From Paracoccaceae bacterium (GTDB lineage: Bacteria > Pseudomonadota > Alphaproteobacteria > Rhodobacterales > Rhodobacteraceae), in assembly GCA_902543185.1 (NCBI GenBank), contig CACBXB010000008.1:40257-104256 (forward strand): a stretch of 64,000 nt of DNA, in the 5' to 3' direction. The notes under the pieces are model-generated. The model ran no database searches and was not told where the DNA came from. It worked only from the letters and a program-made list of their open reading frames with translations. A program made the translations under genes and the position numbers. The first letter of the stretch is position 1. Every line of letters begins with the position of its first letter. Shown here piece by piece: positions 17,430-27,994 of the stretch.

Positions 17430-18944
17430 ATGGCAGCGATACCTTACTTATGGTACTGGATTATTGGAGGCTTGGTGGCAGTTTTTATTGCAACTGTCGC
17501 TATATTCTCGGAAAGAAACGCCCCTGACATTGCAGAGAGCAAGGCGACTTTATTAGAAGAAAAAGATCCCAGCGAACCCAAAGAAGATGAAAGCTTTATC
17601 GATGAGAAAAGTGATCCAGTTTCTGAGACAGGTGAAGCTAGTGAAAAAATTGAAGATGACGTGAAAAGTCAAGAGGCCGAAGTTAAAACAGAAAAATCCA
17701 CCGATGAAGCGGCCCCTGCAGAAAAAGTCACCATCTACCCTCCTAAACTTGAAACGGTCCGAATTGACGATGATGGAACGGCTCTTGTCGCAGGTATGGC
17801 TTATCCAGGATCTATATTAGAAATATTAGTCGATGAAAAAGTGGTGGAATCAATCACATTGGGGCAAGATGGAAATTTTGCAGTTCTTTTTGATATAGAG
17901 CTAAAAGATCGGCCGCAAGTTATATCGATAAGATCTATCAATGGTGAAACCGTTTTGGTGTCTGATGAAACAATGATCGTCGCTCCCAAGATTATAGAAT
18001 TGGCGCAAGCAGATCCTGCAGATAATCAAACACAAAAGGAAAGTGAAGATGCAGAAAACTCAACTGAAGTTGGTGTTTCTCCGAAAGAAAAAAGCGAGAA
18101 AACTTCTGAGGAAAACTCATCTAATGATTTTTCTGATGAATCTGAAGAACAGGCAAAAAAAGATGAAATCGATGATACGACTAAGGTTTCTAACAATAAC
18201 GCCACTCAAAGTGAGTTGACGACTAAAACACCTCAATTACCAAAACCAACCGAAGAAAAAATAGAAGAAGATGTTCAGCAAATTTTGACGCAAGAACCGT
18301 CGGATTCCGATCTTACTTCTATTGCGGAAGCAAATGAGGCTGAGCAATCAAGCGTTCTACTTTCTAATGCTGAACCGAATGAGCCTGAGCAGCCAACCGT
18401 TCTACTCGCTGACAGTGAAGGTGTGAAAGTCGTACAAAGTGGTAAGACGGGGCCGAATGTAATGACAGATGTAATGTTCGATACTATCAATTATTCTAAG
18501 GACGGGGATGTTGCTGTTACTGGGCGGGGAACCCCGGAGTCAATTGTACACTTTTATTTGGACAATTCCCCAGTTGCTTCCACGACCATAGATCAAACGG
18601 GTTATTGGAGTGCTGATCTGTCAGACGTGGAAGCTGGCGTCTACACGCTTCGACTAGATCAATTGGATCAGTCAGGCAAAGTTTCCAGTCGAATTGAGAG
18701 CCCTTTTAAGAGGGAAGATCGCAGCGTTTTGGTTGATCAGATGCAAGATATAGCTTCACCCGCCAGAATAAACGTTATAACAGTTCAGCCTGGTAACACT
18801 CTTTGGGCTATTTCTCGAGAACGATATGGTAGAGGCATTTTATATGTTCAAGTTTTTGATGCAAATAAAGACAAAATCCGTGATCCAGATCTAATTTACC
18901 CAGGTCAGATTTTTGATTTGCCTGACAGCATTACAGTTAACTAA
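17430..18944 (+). CDS. Membrane-anchored acidic protein with C-terminal LysM domain
   Basis: A 504-residue protein with one N-terminal transmembrane segment (residues ~7-26, YWIIGGLVAVFIATVAIF), a long Glu/Ser/Lys-rich low-complexity region, two Ig/bacterial-adhesin-like stretches (GTALVAGMAYPGSILEILVD and VAVTGRGTPESIVHFYLDN), and a C-terminal LysM domain (TVQPGNTLWAISRERYG ... YPGQIFDLP) that would bind peptidoglycan. A 15-residue unit around codons 303-332 is duplicated (EANEAEQSSVLLSNA / EPNEPEQPTVLLADS). A likely periplasm-spanning envelope protein common in Roseobacters; function unknown. Confidence 0.78.
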   Translation: MAAIPYLWYWIIGGLVAVFIATVAIFSERNAPDIAESKATLLEEKDPSEPKEDESFIDEKSDPVSETGEASEKIEDDVKSQEAEVKTEKSTDEAAPAEKVTIYPPKLETVRIDDDGTALVAGMAYPGSILEILVDEKVVESITLGQDGNFAVLFDIELKDRPQVISIRSINGETVLVSDETMIVAPKIIELAQADPADNQTQKESEDAENSTEVGVSPKEKSEKTSEENSSNDFSDESEEQAKKDEIDDTTKVSNNNATQSELTTKTPQLPKPTEEKIEEDVQQILTQEPSDSDLTSIAEANEAEQSSVLLSNAEPNEPEQPTVLLADSEGVKVVQSGKTGPNVMTDVMFDTINYSKDGDVAVTGRGTPESIVHFYLDNSPVASTTIDQTGYWSADLSDVEAGVYTLRLDQLDQSGKVSSRIESPFKREDRSVLVDQMQDIASPARINVITVQPGNTLWAISRERYGRGILYVQVFDANKDKIRDPDLIYPGQIFDLPDSITVN

Positions 18945-19040
18945 AGGTCAGATATATCGAGTTAATTTTTATTCGATCCATTTTCAATGGACTATCTTTA
19001 ATCTGATAAGCAGTAGACTCTTAAATTATTTAGGCATTTT

Positions 19041-20849
19041 ATGAAAAATAATGTGGAAATTGCAGCAGCTGAACGTAAGTCAGGAATGAGGACAATTCTA
19101 AGGGTTGTGCCTTACTTGTGGCCCAAAGATCGTTTTGATTTTCGCGTTAAAGTTATATCAGCGTTAGTACTCTTGGTGCTGGCAAAAGCAGTGATAAATT
19201 TCGCGCCATTTTTATACCGTGAGGCTGTGAATGCTTTAACGGAAACTGGTAACTCTCCATTTTTGCTAGGAGCCGTAGGTATGACGGTTGCTTATGGGGG
19301 CGCAAGGATCTTATCTAGAGGCTTTGAACAATTGCGGGATGTGGTATTTGCTGCTGTTGCGCAAAGAGCGTTTCGAAACTTAGCTTTAGAAACATTTCAG
19401 CATATTCATAAGCTGTCCCTGCGGTATCATATTTCTCGAAAAACTGGAGCTTTGAGCCGCGTCATAGAGAGGGGCGTCAAAGGTTTAGAATTTTTACTAA
19501 GGTTCCTCTTATTTTCGGTTGGGCCTCTAGTTTTGGAACTTCTCATAATTGCAGGTATTATGTTTTTTTGGTTCGATTATTTGTATCTTACTGTAATCAT
19601 TGTGATGATTGCCGTATATATTTGGTTTACGTTCAAAGTGACTGAGTGGCGTGTTAAAATTCGAAAAATTATGAATGACCAAGATACGGATGCCAATCAA
19701 AAAGCTATAGATAGTTTGCTTAATTATGAAACAGTCAAGTATTTCAGCGCCGAAGAACGAGAAGCTAAACGTTACGATGGAGCCATAAAGCAATATGAGA
19801 AAGCCGCATTAACAACAGCATATTCACTTGCATTTTTAAATTTTGGGCAATCTTTTATCATTACAGCTGGCCTTATTGTTGTGATGGTGATGGCAGCTCT
19901 AGGTGTTCAGAGTGGATACTTAACCGTTGGTGATTTTGTTATGGTTAACGCTTACATGATCCAAATTACCATGCCCTTGAATTTCTTGGGTACCGTCTAC
20001 AGGGAAATACGACAAGGTTTAGTAGATATGGGTGAAATGTTTGACTTGTTAGAACAGCCTGTTGAAATTTTAGATAGTGAAAATGCTTCTGAATTAAAGA
20101 TTACCGACGGCCATATTTTGTTCGAAAACGTAACCTTTGGATATTCTAAATCGAGGCTAATTATACAGAATGTTTCAATCGAGATTAACTCGAGAGAGAC
20201 TATTGCAATTGTTGGTCCCTCGGGCTCGGGAAAATCAACAATTGGACGCCTGCTGTTTAGGTTTTATGATGCTCAACAAGGTTCAATTAAAATTGATGGG
20301 CAGGACATTCGAGATATTACACAAGAAAGTCTTCATAGATCTATTGGTGTGGTGCCTCAAGATACAGTTCTTTTTAATGATACAATTTACTATAATATAG
20401 CATATGGACTTGATAATGCATCTCGAGCTGAAGTTGAAAAGGCCGCCAAAGATGCCCAAATCCATGATTTTATTTTGTCTCTCCCAGATGGTTACGAAAC
20501 GACCGTTGGTGAGCGTGGGTTGAAACTTTCGGGTGGTGAAAAACAGCGAGTAGGGATTGCAAGGACCCTTCTGAAAAACCCACCGATTTTACTATTAGAC
20601 GAAGCAACATCGGCATTAGATACTGAAACAGAACTTGAAATTCGGGAGGCTTTAACGAATGCTTCTGAGGGGCGAAGTGTTCTCACTATCGCGCATCGCC
20701 TTTCAACAATTGCAGATGCGGATAGAATAATTGTTTTGGAAAATGGAAGTATTGTTGAAATAGGTACGCACGAAGCGCTTCTCAGTAAACGGGGACGCTA
20801 TTATTCTTTGTGGACAAAACAATTAACAGAAGATAACCCAGCTGCTTAA
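19041..20849 (+). CDS. Atm1-type ABC exporter (permease-ATPase fusion)
   Basis: A 602-residue half-transporter: six predicted membrane helices in residues ~30-320, then an ATPase with Walker A (GPSGSGKST), signature LSGGEKQRVGIARTLL, Walker B (ILLLDEATSALD) and the switch His in IAHRLSTI. The membrane part carries FAAVAQRAFRNLALETFQHIH and the GALSRVIERGVKG segment seen in the Atm1/HMT1 group, which exports glutathione-linked sulfur or metal compounds. Substrate assignment is by family only. Preceded by a ~95-base intergenic region; it is convergent with the RND pump. Confidence 0.88.
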   Translation: MKNNVEIAAAERKSGMRTILRVVPYLWPKDRFDFRVKVISALVLLVLAKAVINFAPFLYREAVNALTETGNSPFLLGAVGMTVAYGGARILSRGFEQLRDVVFAAVAQRAFRNLALETFQHIHKLSLRYHISRKTGALSRVIERGVKGLEFLLRFLLFSVGPLVLELLIIAGIMFFWFDYLYLTVIIVMIAVYIWFTFKVTEWRVKIRKIMNDQDTDANQKAIDSLLNYETVKYFSAEEREAKRYDGAIKQYEKAALTTAYSLAFLNFGQSFIITAGLIVVMVMAALGVQSGYLTVGDFVMVNAYMIQITMPLNFLGTVYREIRQGLVDMGEMFDLLEQPVEILDSENASELKITDGHILFENVTFGYSKSRLIIQNVSIEINSRETIAIVGPSGSGKSTIGRLLFRFYDAQQGSIKIDGQDIRDITQESLHRSIGVVPQDTVLFNDTIYYNIAYGLDNASRAEVEKAAKDAQIHDFILSLPDGYETTVGERGLKLSGGEKQRVGIARTLLKNPPILLLDEATSALDTETELEIREALTNASEGRSVLTIAHRLSTIADADRIIVLENGSIVEIGTHEALLSKRGRYYSLWTKQLTEDNPAA

Positions 20850-20919
20850 TGAGTAAAAAAATTTAAATTTAATGTTTTGCTTTACTATTGATCACCATAA
20901 ATAATTCTATTGAACAATA

Positions 20920-23900
20920 TTATTCAGCAGGACCTATCAAACCGGCTGGTTCTTCTTTTCCCAGCAGTGGAGGCTCTGCATAATCCCAAATAATTTCTGC
21001 AGGCTTAGTTTTGCGGGCCATTCGCTTCAAGGCCCAGTCTTGGGCAATTTGTCCTCGTCTAGAAGCTCCTATTCTTAAGAGAAAACGGGCTATCCATAAA
21101 ATATAAGTTGTTACCCAAACTCGTGCGGATAACAGGGCTGGGGTAAATACAAGAGTCAACATTGTAGCGGTCCCTAGTCCAAAAACAACTGCTGTTGCCA
21201 ATTGCTTCCACCATAATGCCGTGGGACTATCAACAGAATATCCACCGTTTACGAAATCTAAACTTAACCCAAACATCATTGGGGCCAAGCCTGCCATTGT
21301 AGTTATTGTTGTTAAAAGTACAGGTCGTATTCTTTGTTCTGCTGTTCTTACGATCGCTTCTACTTTTGGTAGATAGCGAGATAGCTCCTGGTATGTATCT
21401 ATCAAAACGATATTATTGTTTACAACAATGCCCGCTAACGCGACTATGCCCGTTCCTGTCATGATAATTGAAAAAGGTTGCTGCATCACCAGCATCCCAA
21501 TTAAAACGCCTACCGTGGAAAGAACGACTGCAATTAGGACAACAAACGCATTATAAAAACTATTAAATTGTGCAAGAAGAATGATAAACATAAGGACAAG
21601 TGCGGCAGCAAATGCTGAGCTCAGGAAAGCTTGGCTTTCAGCTTGATCGGCTTGATCCCCCGTCCACTCCCAAGAAATGCCCGGAGCAAGTGGGTTTTCT
21701 TGGAGATATTGTGTTAGGTAAGCTATTCTTTCGTTTGCATTAATGAAAATTTCACTTTCCATACCCTCATCTGATACGATTGTTCGCTTTAAGTCTGGCT
21801 GAACGCCCGCTTTTATATCAAAATATCTCTTTTGATCTATGCGATTTATTTCAGCAAGTTTTGTTACAGGTTTGCGACTTATGAAGTTTGATAGCGGAAC
21901 AAGTCCATCAGCAGTTCGAACTTTTAAATTATCCAAAGTTGATAAAAATCGATCTTCTTCTGGCAGTCTTACTCGAATTTCAATTTCTTCGTCCGAACTA
22001 TCGACGCGCATTGTGTCTAATAGGATTCCACGTGTGACCAACTGTACCATTGCACCCACGGTCGCCACGTCGGCACCGTAGCGTCCTGCTTTTTCCACAT
22101 CAACATCAATTTGCCAATCTATGCCTGGCAATGGCCTGGTATCCTCAACTTGTACTAAGCCTTCTGTTTGATCAAATATACCACGCATTTTTGCAGTAGT
22201 GCTCAGTAGGTCATTCCAGTTTTCGCCTTTAAGTCTTAAGTGTACGGGCTTTGGACTTGCTGGCCCTCTTTCCAATTCTAGAATTTCTATTTCTATTCCC
22301 GGTAAACTAGTGAGCGCATTTGATAATTCAGCAATAATTTTGTTGCCATCTAAGTCAGGATTTCCTCTGCGGTTTTCCCAGGGAATTGTTTCAAGCTGGA
22401 TTTGACCAATTGTATCTTTAGGTGCTGATGCTCCTGCTGTATTTTGATTTAGACCGCCAGCTCCAGCAAAAGAAAAAACGCTTTCTACACCAGGGTGAGC
22501 ATTTACGATCAATTCTGCTTGGCGTACTAGTATATCTTTTTCTGTAAGTGAAAGATTCCCCCTAGCTTTGACATATACGATTGCTTGTTCTGGTTCCCCT
22601 TCAACAAAAAATTCAACACCGTAGTTATTTTTACCAAAGGTTGTAAAAATAAAACTAGTGAATCCAATTACGCCGCCAATTGCTATAAGCGGCATAATCG
22701 GATTTCCAGCAATAAACTTAATGAAGTAGCCAAAAGGGGTTCTTCTATATCCAGCTTGGACATTTTTTTGCCTTTTCTTGATTTCCACGGAACCTAAAAC
22801 AATTGAAGCCATAAAAGCTGAGAGTATAAACATGAATACTCCAGGTAAATTTGCCATTGGGCCTGTTTCCTTGGGGTCGATATTGAGCAGTAGGCTTGGG
22901 TTAACAACCTGCAATATACTCAAGCAAAGTAAGCAGATTATCAGTGGCACAAGTGGCAAGCGTATAAACCATGGAAGAATATCGCGCAAAAGATTGGAGC
23001 TATTTTCAAAAAACCTACTTAATCTACCTGATACACCACCCAAGATTGGTAAATAAATTAAGGCAACAATTAAGGAAGCTGATAAAACAAAAATAAGAGT
23101 TACTGGTAACATGCCCATAAATTGACCTGGAACCCCCGGCCAAAATAACATGGGTAGAAAAGCACAAAGAGTTGTTGCTGTTGAACTTACCACTGGCCAA
23201 AACATACGTTTGGCTGCTTCCACATAGGCCTTCATAGGTCCTGTGCCTTGTGAAATACGTTTATCGGCGTACTCAACTACTACTATTGCACCATCAACAA
23301 GCATTCCTACTGCTAAGATAAGACCAAACATGACAATATTTGATATTGTAACACCCATTAAACCCAATAAAACAAAACACAACAAAAATGATGTGGGTAT
23401 TGAAAACCCAACAAGCAGTGCAGCTCTTGTTCCTAGTGATGTAAGTACAACAATCATCACCAACGCTATGGCAGTTAGGACTGAACCTTCCAACTGCCTC
23501 ACCATACTGTCCACAACTCGACTTTGATCGTTTGATGTTCCAACATCTACTGCCGCTTTAAGATTTGGAGGCCAGCTTTGACTTTCTTTTTCCACTAACA
23601 GCCGCACTTCTTTTGCTGTTCCGATCAGGTTAAAACCTTTTCTCTTTACAACTTGAAGAGCGACTGTGTTCTCACCATTGAAACGCGCGGTACCGGATCT
23701 GTCGACAAAAGTTAATTTAATTTGCGCCAAATCGCCTAAAGTGATGATCCTATCACCATTAGTTTTAACGGGGAGATCATATATATCCTGAGTTTCACTA
23801 AAACTACTGGGGATCTTAACTGAAAAAGTCCCTTGTTTACTGTCCACCTCACCTGCGGCGATTAGCTGGTTATTATTTTGAACAACATTTATTAGCTCGC

Positions 23901-24498
23901 CTGCTGTAACATTGTAACTCTCTAATCTTAACGGATCGATGGTAACTTCCACCATTTCTTCTCGGTCTCCAGAAACAACGGCTTCCAGCACTGCATCCAT
24001 AGCTTCAATTTCTTCCTGTAGCTTTTTAGCAACCAGGGTCATTGTTCTTTCGGGAACATCACCGGTCAAATTAACTATTATTATTGGAAATTCTGAAAAA
24101 TTTAATTCATTAATTGAATACTTTTCTGCGCCCTCAGGAAAAAAAGCCTCAGCAGAATTCATAGCATCCCTTACATCAGCCATCGTTTTGGCTTTATCCC
24201 AACCAAACTCAAACTCTATAGCTACTCCTGCATAGTTTTCTGCAGCTGTTGCTGTCATTTTCTTAAGTCCATCGATATCTGCTAATTCTGTCTCAATAGG
24301 ACGAATAAGAAGTGTTTCGCTGTCAGCTGCTGAAATCCCAGGAAATACTACTGAAATAAATAAAGCTGGAATTTCTATATCGGGCTCTCCTTCTTTGGGA
24401 AGCCCAGTATAAGAAAAAATCCCTGCTGCTAGTGACGCAATGATAAGTGCCAAAATCATTCTGGCACGTTGGGAAGCCCAGTCGATGATGCCTGTCAA
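20920..24498 (-). CDS. RND-family efflux pump, inner-membrane transporter
   Basis: An 1192-residue proton-driven pump with the RND layout: N-terminal helix, large periplasmic loop, six-helix bundle (GMLVDGAIVVVEYADKRI, the proton-relay Asp region), a second loop and six further helices (GIVALAGIVVNNNIVLIDTY). It is longer than AcrB-type pumps, mainly through a spacer near residues 480-580 and a proline-rich C-tail. The apparent start is TTG, sharing four bases (TTGA) with the stop of the adaptor gene. Substrate unknown; no outer-membrane factor gene is adjacent. Confidence 0.9.
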   Translation of the reverse strand: MTGIIDWASQRARMILALIIASLAAGIFSYTGLPKEGEPDIEIPALFISVVFPGISAADSETLLIRPIETELADIDGLKKMTATAAENYAGVAIEFEFGWDKAKTMADVRDAMNSAEAFFPEGAEKYSINELNFSEFPIIIVNLTGDVPERTMTLVAKKLQEEIEAMDAVLEAVVSGDREEMVEVTIDPLRLESYNVTAGELINVVQNNNQLIAAGEVDSKQGTFSVKIPSSFSETQDIYDLPVKTNGDRIITLGDLAQIKLTFVDRSGTARFNGENTVALQVVKRKGFNLIGTAKEVRLLVEKESQSWPPNLKAAVDVGTSNDQSRVVDSMVRQLEGSVLTAIALVMIVVLTSLGTRAALLVGFSIPTSFLLCFVLLGLMGVTISNIVMFGLILAVGMLVDGAIVVVEYADKRISQGTGPMKAYVEAAKRMFWPVVSSTATTLCAFLPMLFWPGVPGQFMGMLPVTLIFVLSASLIVALIYLPILGGVSGRLSRFFENSSNLLRDILPWFIRLPLVPLIICLLCLSILQVVNPSLLLNIDPKETGPMANLPGVFMFILSAFMASIVLGSVEIKKRQKNVQAGYRRTPFGYFIKFIAGNPIMPLIAIGGVIGFTSFIFTTFGKNNYGVEFFVEGEPEQAIVYVKARGNLSLTEKDILVRQAELIVNAHPGVESVFSFAGAGGLNQNTAGASAPKDTIGQIQLETIPWENRRGNPDLDGNKIIAELSNALTSLPGIEIEILELERGPASPKPVHLRLKGENWNDLLSTTAKMRGIFDQTEGLVQVEDTRPLPGIDWQIDVDVEKAGRYGADVATVGAMVQLVTRGILLDTMRVDSSDEEIEIRVRLPEEDRFLSTLDNLKVRTADGLVPLSNFISRKPVTKLAEINRIDQKRYFDIKAGVQPDLKRTIVSDEGMESEIFINANERIAYLTQYLQENPLAPGISWEWTGDQADQAESQAFLSSAFAAALVLMFIILLAQFNSFYNAFVVLIAVVLSTVGVLIGMLVMQQPFSIIMTGTGIVALAGIVVNNNIVLIDTYQELSRYLPKVEAIVRTAEQRIRPVLLTTITTMAGLAPMMFGLSLDFVNGGYSVDSPTALWWKQLATAVVFGLGTATMLTLVFTPALLSARVWVTTYILWIARFLLRIGASRRGQIAQDWALKRMARKTKPAEIIWDYAEPPLLGKEEPAGLIGPAE

Positions 24499-25757
24499 TT
24501 TTTAGCCTCTTGAAAAACTTGTTGTACTTCGACTCCATCGGTAACGTACTCTTGCCCAAGGACGATTACTTTAGCCTTCTCAGGAAGGCCTTTCAGCCAA
24601 ACACCCTTCATTGTATCCCTGATTATATCTGTTGCAATAAATACGACGCGAGATTTGTCATCTACTGTTCTAACTCCCAGAGCTCCACTATCGTCTAGAG
24701 TAAGTGCTGACTGTGGTAGGAGGTGCGCTTGGGTTCCGTCGGATGCTATCGATATTTCTGAAGTTTGCCCTTTACTTATCAACAAATCTGCATTGTCAGC
24801 CTCAATTTCAACCCTAAATGTCCGAGTGGTTTGATCTGCGGACCTAGAAATAAAAGTAACTTTACCTTGAATTTCTTGTCCATTGATAAGTTTTGCAATT
24901 GCGTTTGATCCTTTAGTAATTCGACCCAGCTCTGTTTCCGGTACGAAGCCAACAAATTTTATTGGGTTCAATTGAATAATTTTAGCGCAAAGAGCTCCAG
25001 GCTGTAGCAGAGTTCCTAATTCAGCGGTGTCGGTTTCTAAAATTCCATCGAATGGAGCTATTAATGATATCCTTTCTATTTCTTTCTTTGCAATGGCAAC
25101 AGAAGCTTCTGCAGACTGTATTTTCGATCGCGTACTGTCAAAACCGGCGGTAGCAGAAGCTATACTTGCTTCTGCAGCTCTAACCGCTGCTTTGGCGCTC
25201 GCCACGCGAGTTTCGCTAGCATAACCGCCTTCTGACAATTTGTTGGCGGCATTGAAATTTATTTTGGCTTCGGTCAAGCGGGCTTCAGCTTCGTCTAATT
25301 TTGCTTGAGTTTCAGGTACTCGAGCTCGAGCTTCTGCGAGACCTGCCAGTGCATCTGCCAGCGTCGCTTGGCGTGTTCCTGGGTCTAAACTACAAAGAAC
25401 TTGACCTTGCAATATAGTTGCGCCCTTTCTGAGGGGCTCGTTTACAACTTGGCCTGAGGTCTCTGATCGAACTTCCACTAATCGAGCAGCGGCGGTTTCT
25501 CCACGAAGAACAACTGCGCTGTCGATCGTTTTTGCAAAGCTCTCAATAACCACTACGGATATTACTTTTTTGCCTTTTTCCGTTTTAGATGTAATTACGT
25601 TAGCTCCCGAATTTAATTCTGGTCCATCACCTAAATCGTTAGCTAACTCTTCAATATTCTGACCATCGGAGAAGCCTTCTAATACGTCACGTTCGAAAAC
25701 CAAGACGTACAGAATAGAAACAACCGCTACAGCGGTAATAAGCGATACAATTCGCAT
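24495..25757 (-). CDS. RND efflux periplasmic adaptor (membrane fusion protein)
   Basis: A 420-residue adaptor of the HlyD/AcrA family. An N-terminal membrane anchor (residues ~4-22) is followed by a lipoyl-like half (EVRSETSGQVVNEPLRKGATI), a long alanine/glutamate-rich coiled-coil hairpin (ADALAGLAEARARVPETQAK onward), the second lipoyl half (IAPFDGILETDTAELGTLL) and a beta-barrel domain (GKVTFISRSADQTTRTFRVE). It couples the inner-membrane pump to an outer-membrane channel. First gene of a two-gene operon, divergent from the YfgM-like gene. Confidence 0.9.
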   Translation of the reverse strand: MRIVSLITAVAVVSILYVLVFERDVLEGFSDGQNIEELANDLGDGPELNSGANVITSKTEKGKKVISVVVIESFAKTIDSAVVLRGETAAARLVEVRSETSGQVVNEPLRKGATILQGQVLCSLDPGTRQATLADALAGLAEARARVPETQAKLDEAEARLTEAKINFNAANKLSEGGYASETRVASAKAAVRAAEASIASATAGFDSTRSKIQSAEASVAIAKKEIERISLIAPFDGILETDTAELGTLLQPGALCAKIIQLNPIKFVGFVPETELGRITKGSNAIAKLINGQEIQGKVTFISRSADQTTRTFRVEIEADNADLLISKGQTSEISIASDGTQAHLLPQSALTLDDSGALGVRTVDDKSRVVFIATDIIRDTMKGVWLKGLPEKAKVIVLGQEYVTDGVEVQQVFQEAKN

Positions 25758-25937
25758 GGCTGCCCTTTCTGGGTAATGAGCAAAATTTAATTAACTGGGC
25801 ATATAGTGTCTTTACGGCCAATTAACCAGTTCAGATGAATATTTTTTTAGTTTTTTCAGATATTAAACTAAATTTTAAGCTTGGACTTTTATTCTAGATA
25901 AAGTTAAACCACGATTAACTGGTAGTAGGAGAAAACA

Positions 25938-26600
25938 GTGAGCGATACTGATAGTTTTTTGCAAGAAGTCTCTGAAGAGCTTCGTCGGGATAAGCTGTAC
26001 CGAAATATACGCAAATACGGGTGGGTAGCTATTCTTCTTGTGTTTGTCATCGTTGGAGCGGCTACTTACCGCGAGTATCTGAAATCGCAGGCCAAAACGG
26101 AAGCTGAGTTATTCGGAACGAGTATCATAGATGCACTTACCGAGACAAATTCAGCTGACCGGATTTCAAAATTACAAAAAATTGACGCTCCAAGTGAAAA
26201 CTCTAAGGCAATTGTTGCAATGTTGTTATCTGCTGAAGCAACAGGAAATGCAACTGCAACTCTAGAAATGAGTGATTTAAGCGATGTAGCTGAAAGCCAA
26301 TCGATTGATGCCCACTACCGCGATTTGCTTAACTTTAAGATCTTACTGCGATCCTCTGAAAATTTGAAATTAGAGGAGAGAATAAAAGCTTTTGATGCGC
26401 TTAGCAAACCTGGAAATCCTTTTCGTTTACTAGCTGAGGAGCAAATGGCTTTGATAGAACTTGAGATGGGCAACACGGATAATGCAGTCGAAAAAATCTC
26501 TCGGATATTGTTAGATGCGGAACTGACTTCAGGTCTTCGTAACCGAGCTACTCAAATGCTGATTGCCTTGGGGAAGGATCCTGAGCTAATTAATGAGTGA
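25938..26600 (+). CDS. YfgM-like tetratricopeptide membrane protein
   Basis: A 220-residue protein beginning with GTG eight bases after GTAGGAG. One transmembrane helix lies at residues ~30-46 (GWVAILLVFVIVGAATY), preceded by a cytosolic stretch and followed by a periplasmic helical-repeat region (EEQMALIELEMGNTDNAVEKI). This matches the family annotated as tetratricopeptide repeat-like (YfgM), which in Escherichia coli associates with the Sec translocon and chaperones. The gene sits directly before bamB, the same order as yfgM-bamB-der elsewhere. Confidence 0.82.
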   Translation: MSDTDSFLQEVSEELRRDKLYRNIRKYGWVAILLVFVIVGAATYREYLKSQAKTEAELFGTSIIDALTETNSADRISKLQKIDAPSENSKAIVAMLLSAEATGNATATLEMSDLSDVAESQSIDAHYRDLLNFKILLRSSENLKLEERIKAFDALSKPGNPFRLLAEEQMALIELEMGNTDNAVEKISRILLDAELTSGLRNRATQMLIALGKDPELINE

Positions 26601-26636
26601 GTTTTTATAGATATCTCTTACTTGGAGAATTTTTCC

Positions 26637-27947
26637 TTGCGATTATCTTTAGTATTTATTTTAATTTTAAATATACTGTTCGGTTGTAGCGAACAGGACA
26701 GAATTCTATCGGGCAAAAGAGTAGACCCGGCCAGCTCTTTTGGTTTTGCTGATCAATATAAAAACTCCTTTGCAAAAGACAATAGTATTGAGGTTCCATC
26801 TATGAAGGCAAATAGTCAATGGAGAGTAATATCTTCAGCGATATCTAAGGACTATCCTAATTTGATGTTGGGTGAAAACCCTAGTGAAATTTGGTCTGTT
26901 TCGATTGGAAAAGGCGATAGTAAGAAAAAAAGATTGGTCACAGACCCAATTTTTTATCAGCAAAAGATATTTACGTTGGACGCTAATTCTATAGCTTCTG
27001 CTTTTGATACAAAAGGAAAATTAATTTGGAGAAAAGATCTCACGCCTCCTGGTGAAAAAAGTGGTGAAATATTTGGTGGTGGATTTGCCGCCGGTAAGGA
27101 TCAAGTATTTGTAACGTTAGGGTATGGATTTTTAATTTCTCTTAATCCTTCTACCGGCGAAAAAAATTGGTCCCAAAGATTGAGTAGTGCTGGGAATACT
27201 AGTCCAATTTTTAATAACGGTTTGGTTTACTTGGTTAGTGGTGACTCAAAGGCATGGGCCATCGATGCTGATAATGGTCGTGTAAGGTGGACAGTTGAAG
27301 GTATCGAAAACGAAGCCAATTTAACCTCTAATAGTTCTCCAGCCGTGTCGGATAAATATGCTTTATTCGGCTTTGGGAATGGAGATATATATGCAACCTT
27401 TAAAAAAGGTGGATATATTCTTTGGAGTTCATCATTAAGTGGGCGAAGTGACGGCCGAGTTATAAGTTCAATTGATGATATTGTCGCTAGCCCTTTGATT
27501 CTAGACCAAAATGTTTATGCGGCTGATGGATCAGGAAAAGTTGTTTCTATTAAAATAGAAAATGGTAAGAGAAACTGGACGGCGCCTTTTGGATCCAATG
27601 GTAATTTCTGGGTTGCGGGTAAATCTTTGTTTTTCATCTCGGATAAGAACGAGTTAGTACGCTTAAAAATAGAAACGGGTGAAACTGTTTGGATAACCGA
27701 ACTTCCATTGCTATACCAAAAAAGATTAAGGCTAACTAAAAAAAACGTTCAGCATCATGGACCAATAATCGCGGGAAACCGTTTGCTCATAGTCTCAAGT
27801 GATGGCTATTTGCGCTTTTATGATCCAAAGACGGGTGCGCAAAAAAATAAGTTACAAATGAAAGCAGGAGTTACGACAAATCCTATTGTTGTAAACGAAA
27901 CACTCTATTTTATTACACAAGATGGCAGGCTCAGGGCTTTCCGCTGA
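26637..27947 (+). CDS. bamB: Outer membrane assembly lipoprotein BamB
   Basis: 436 residues from TTG 26637, chosen because GGAG lies nine bases upstream and because the product then starts with a clean lipoprotein signal (MRLSLVFILILNILFGC, lipobox LFGC with Cys18). The frame itself is open to a TTG at 26622. The mature part is a PQQ-like beta-propeller with repeated blades ending in W (KLIWRKDL, EKNWSQRL, RVRWTVEG, GETVWITEL). BamB assists insertion of outer-membrane proteins with BamA. Located in the conserved yfgM-bamB-der order. Confidence 0.9.
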   Translation: MRLSLVFILILNILFGCSEQDRILSGKRVDPASSFGFADQYKNSFAKDNSIEVPSMKANSQWRVISSAISKDYPNLMLGENPSEIWSVSIGKGDSKKKRLVTDPIFYQQKIFTLDANSIASAFDTKGKLIWRKDLTPPGEKSGEIFGGGFAAGKDQVFVTLGYGFLISLNPSTGEKNWSQRLSSAGNTSPIFNNGLVYLVSGDSKAWAIDADNGRVRWTVEGIENEANLTSNSSPAVSDKYALFGFGNGDIYATFKKGGYILWSSSLSGRSDGRVISSIDDIVASPLILDQNVYAADGSGKVVSIKIENGKRNWTAPFGSNGNFWVAGKSLFFISDKNELVRLKIETGETVWITELPLLYQKRLRLTKKNVQHHGPIIAGNRLLIVSSDGYLRFYDPKTGAQKNKLQMKAGVTTNPIVVNETLYFITQDGRLRAFR

Positions 27948-27994
27948 TAGAAAGTTAGTTTAAAAAATTATCTGCTTAAGCCTTGGAGGCCCAA

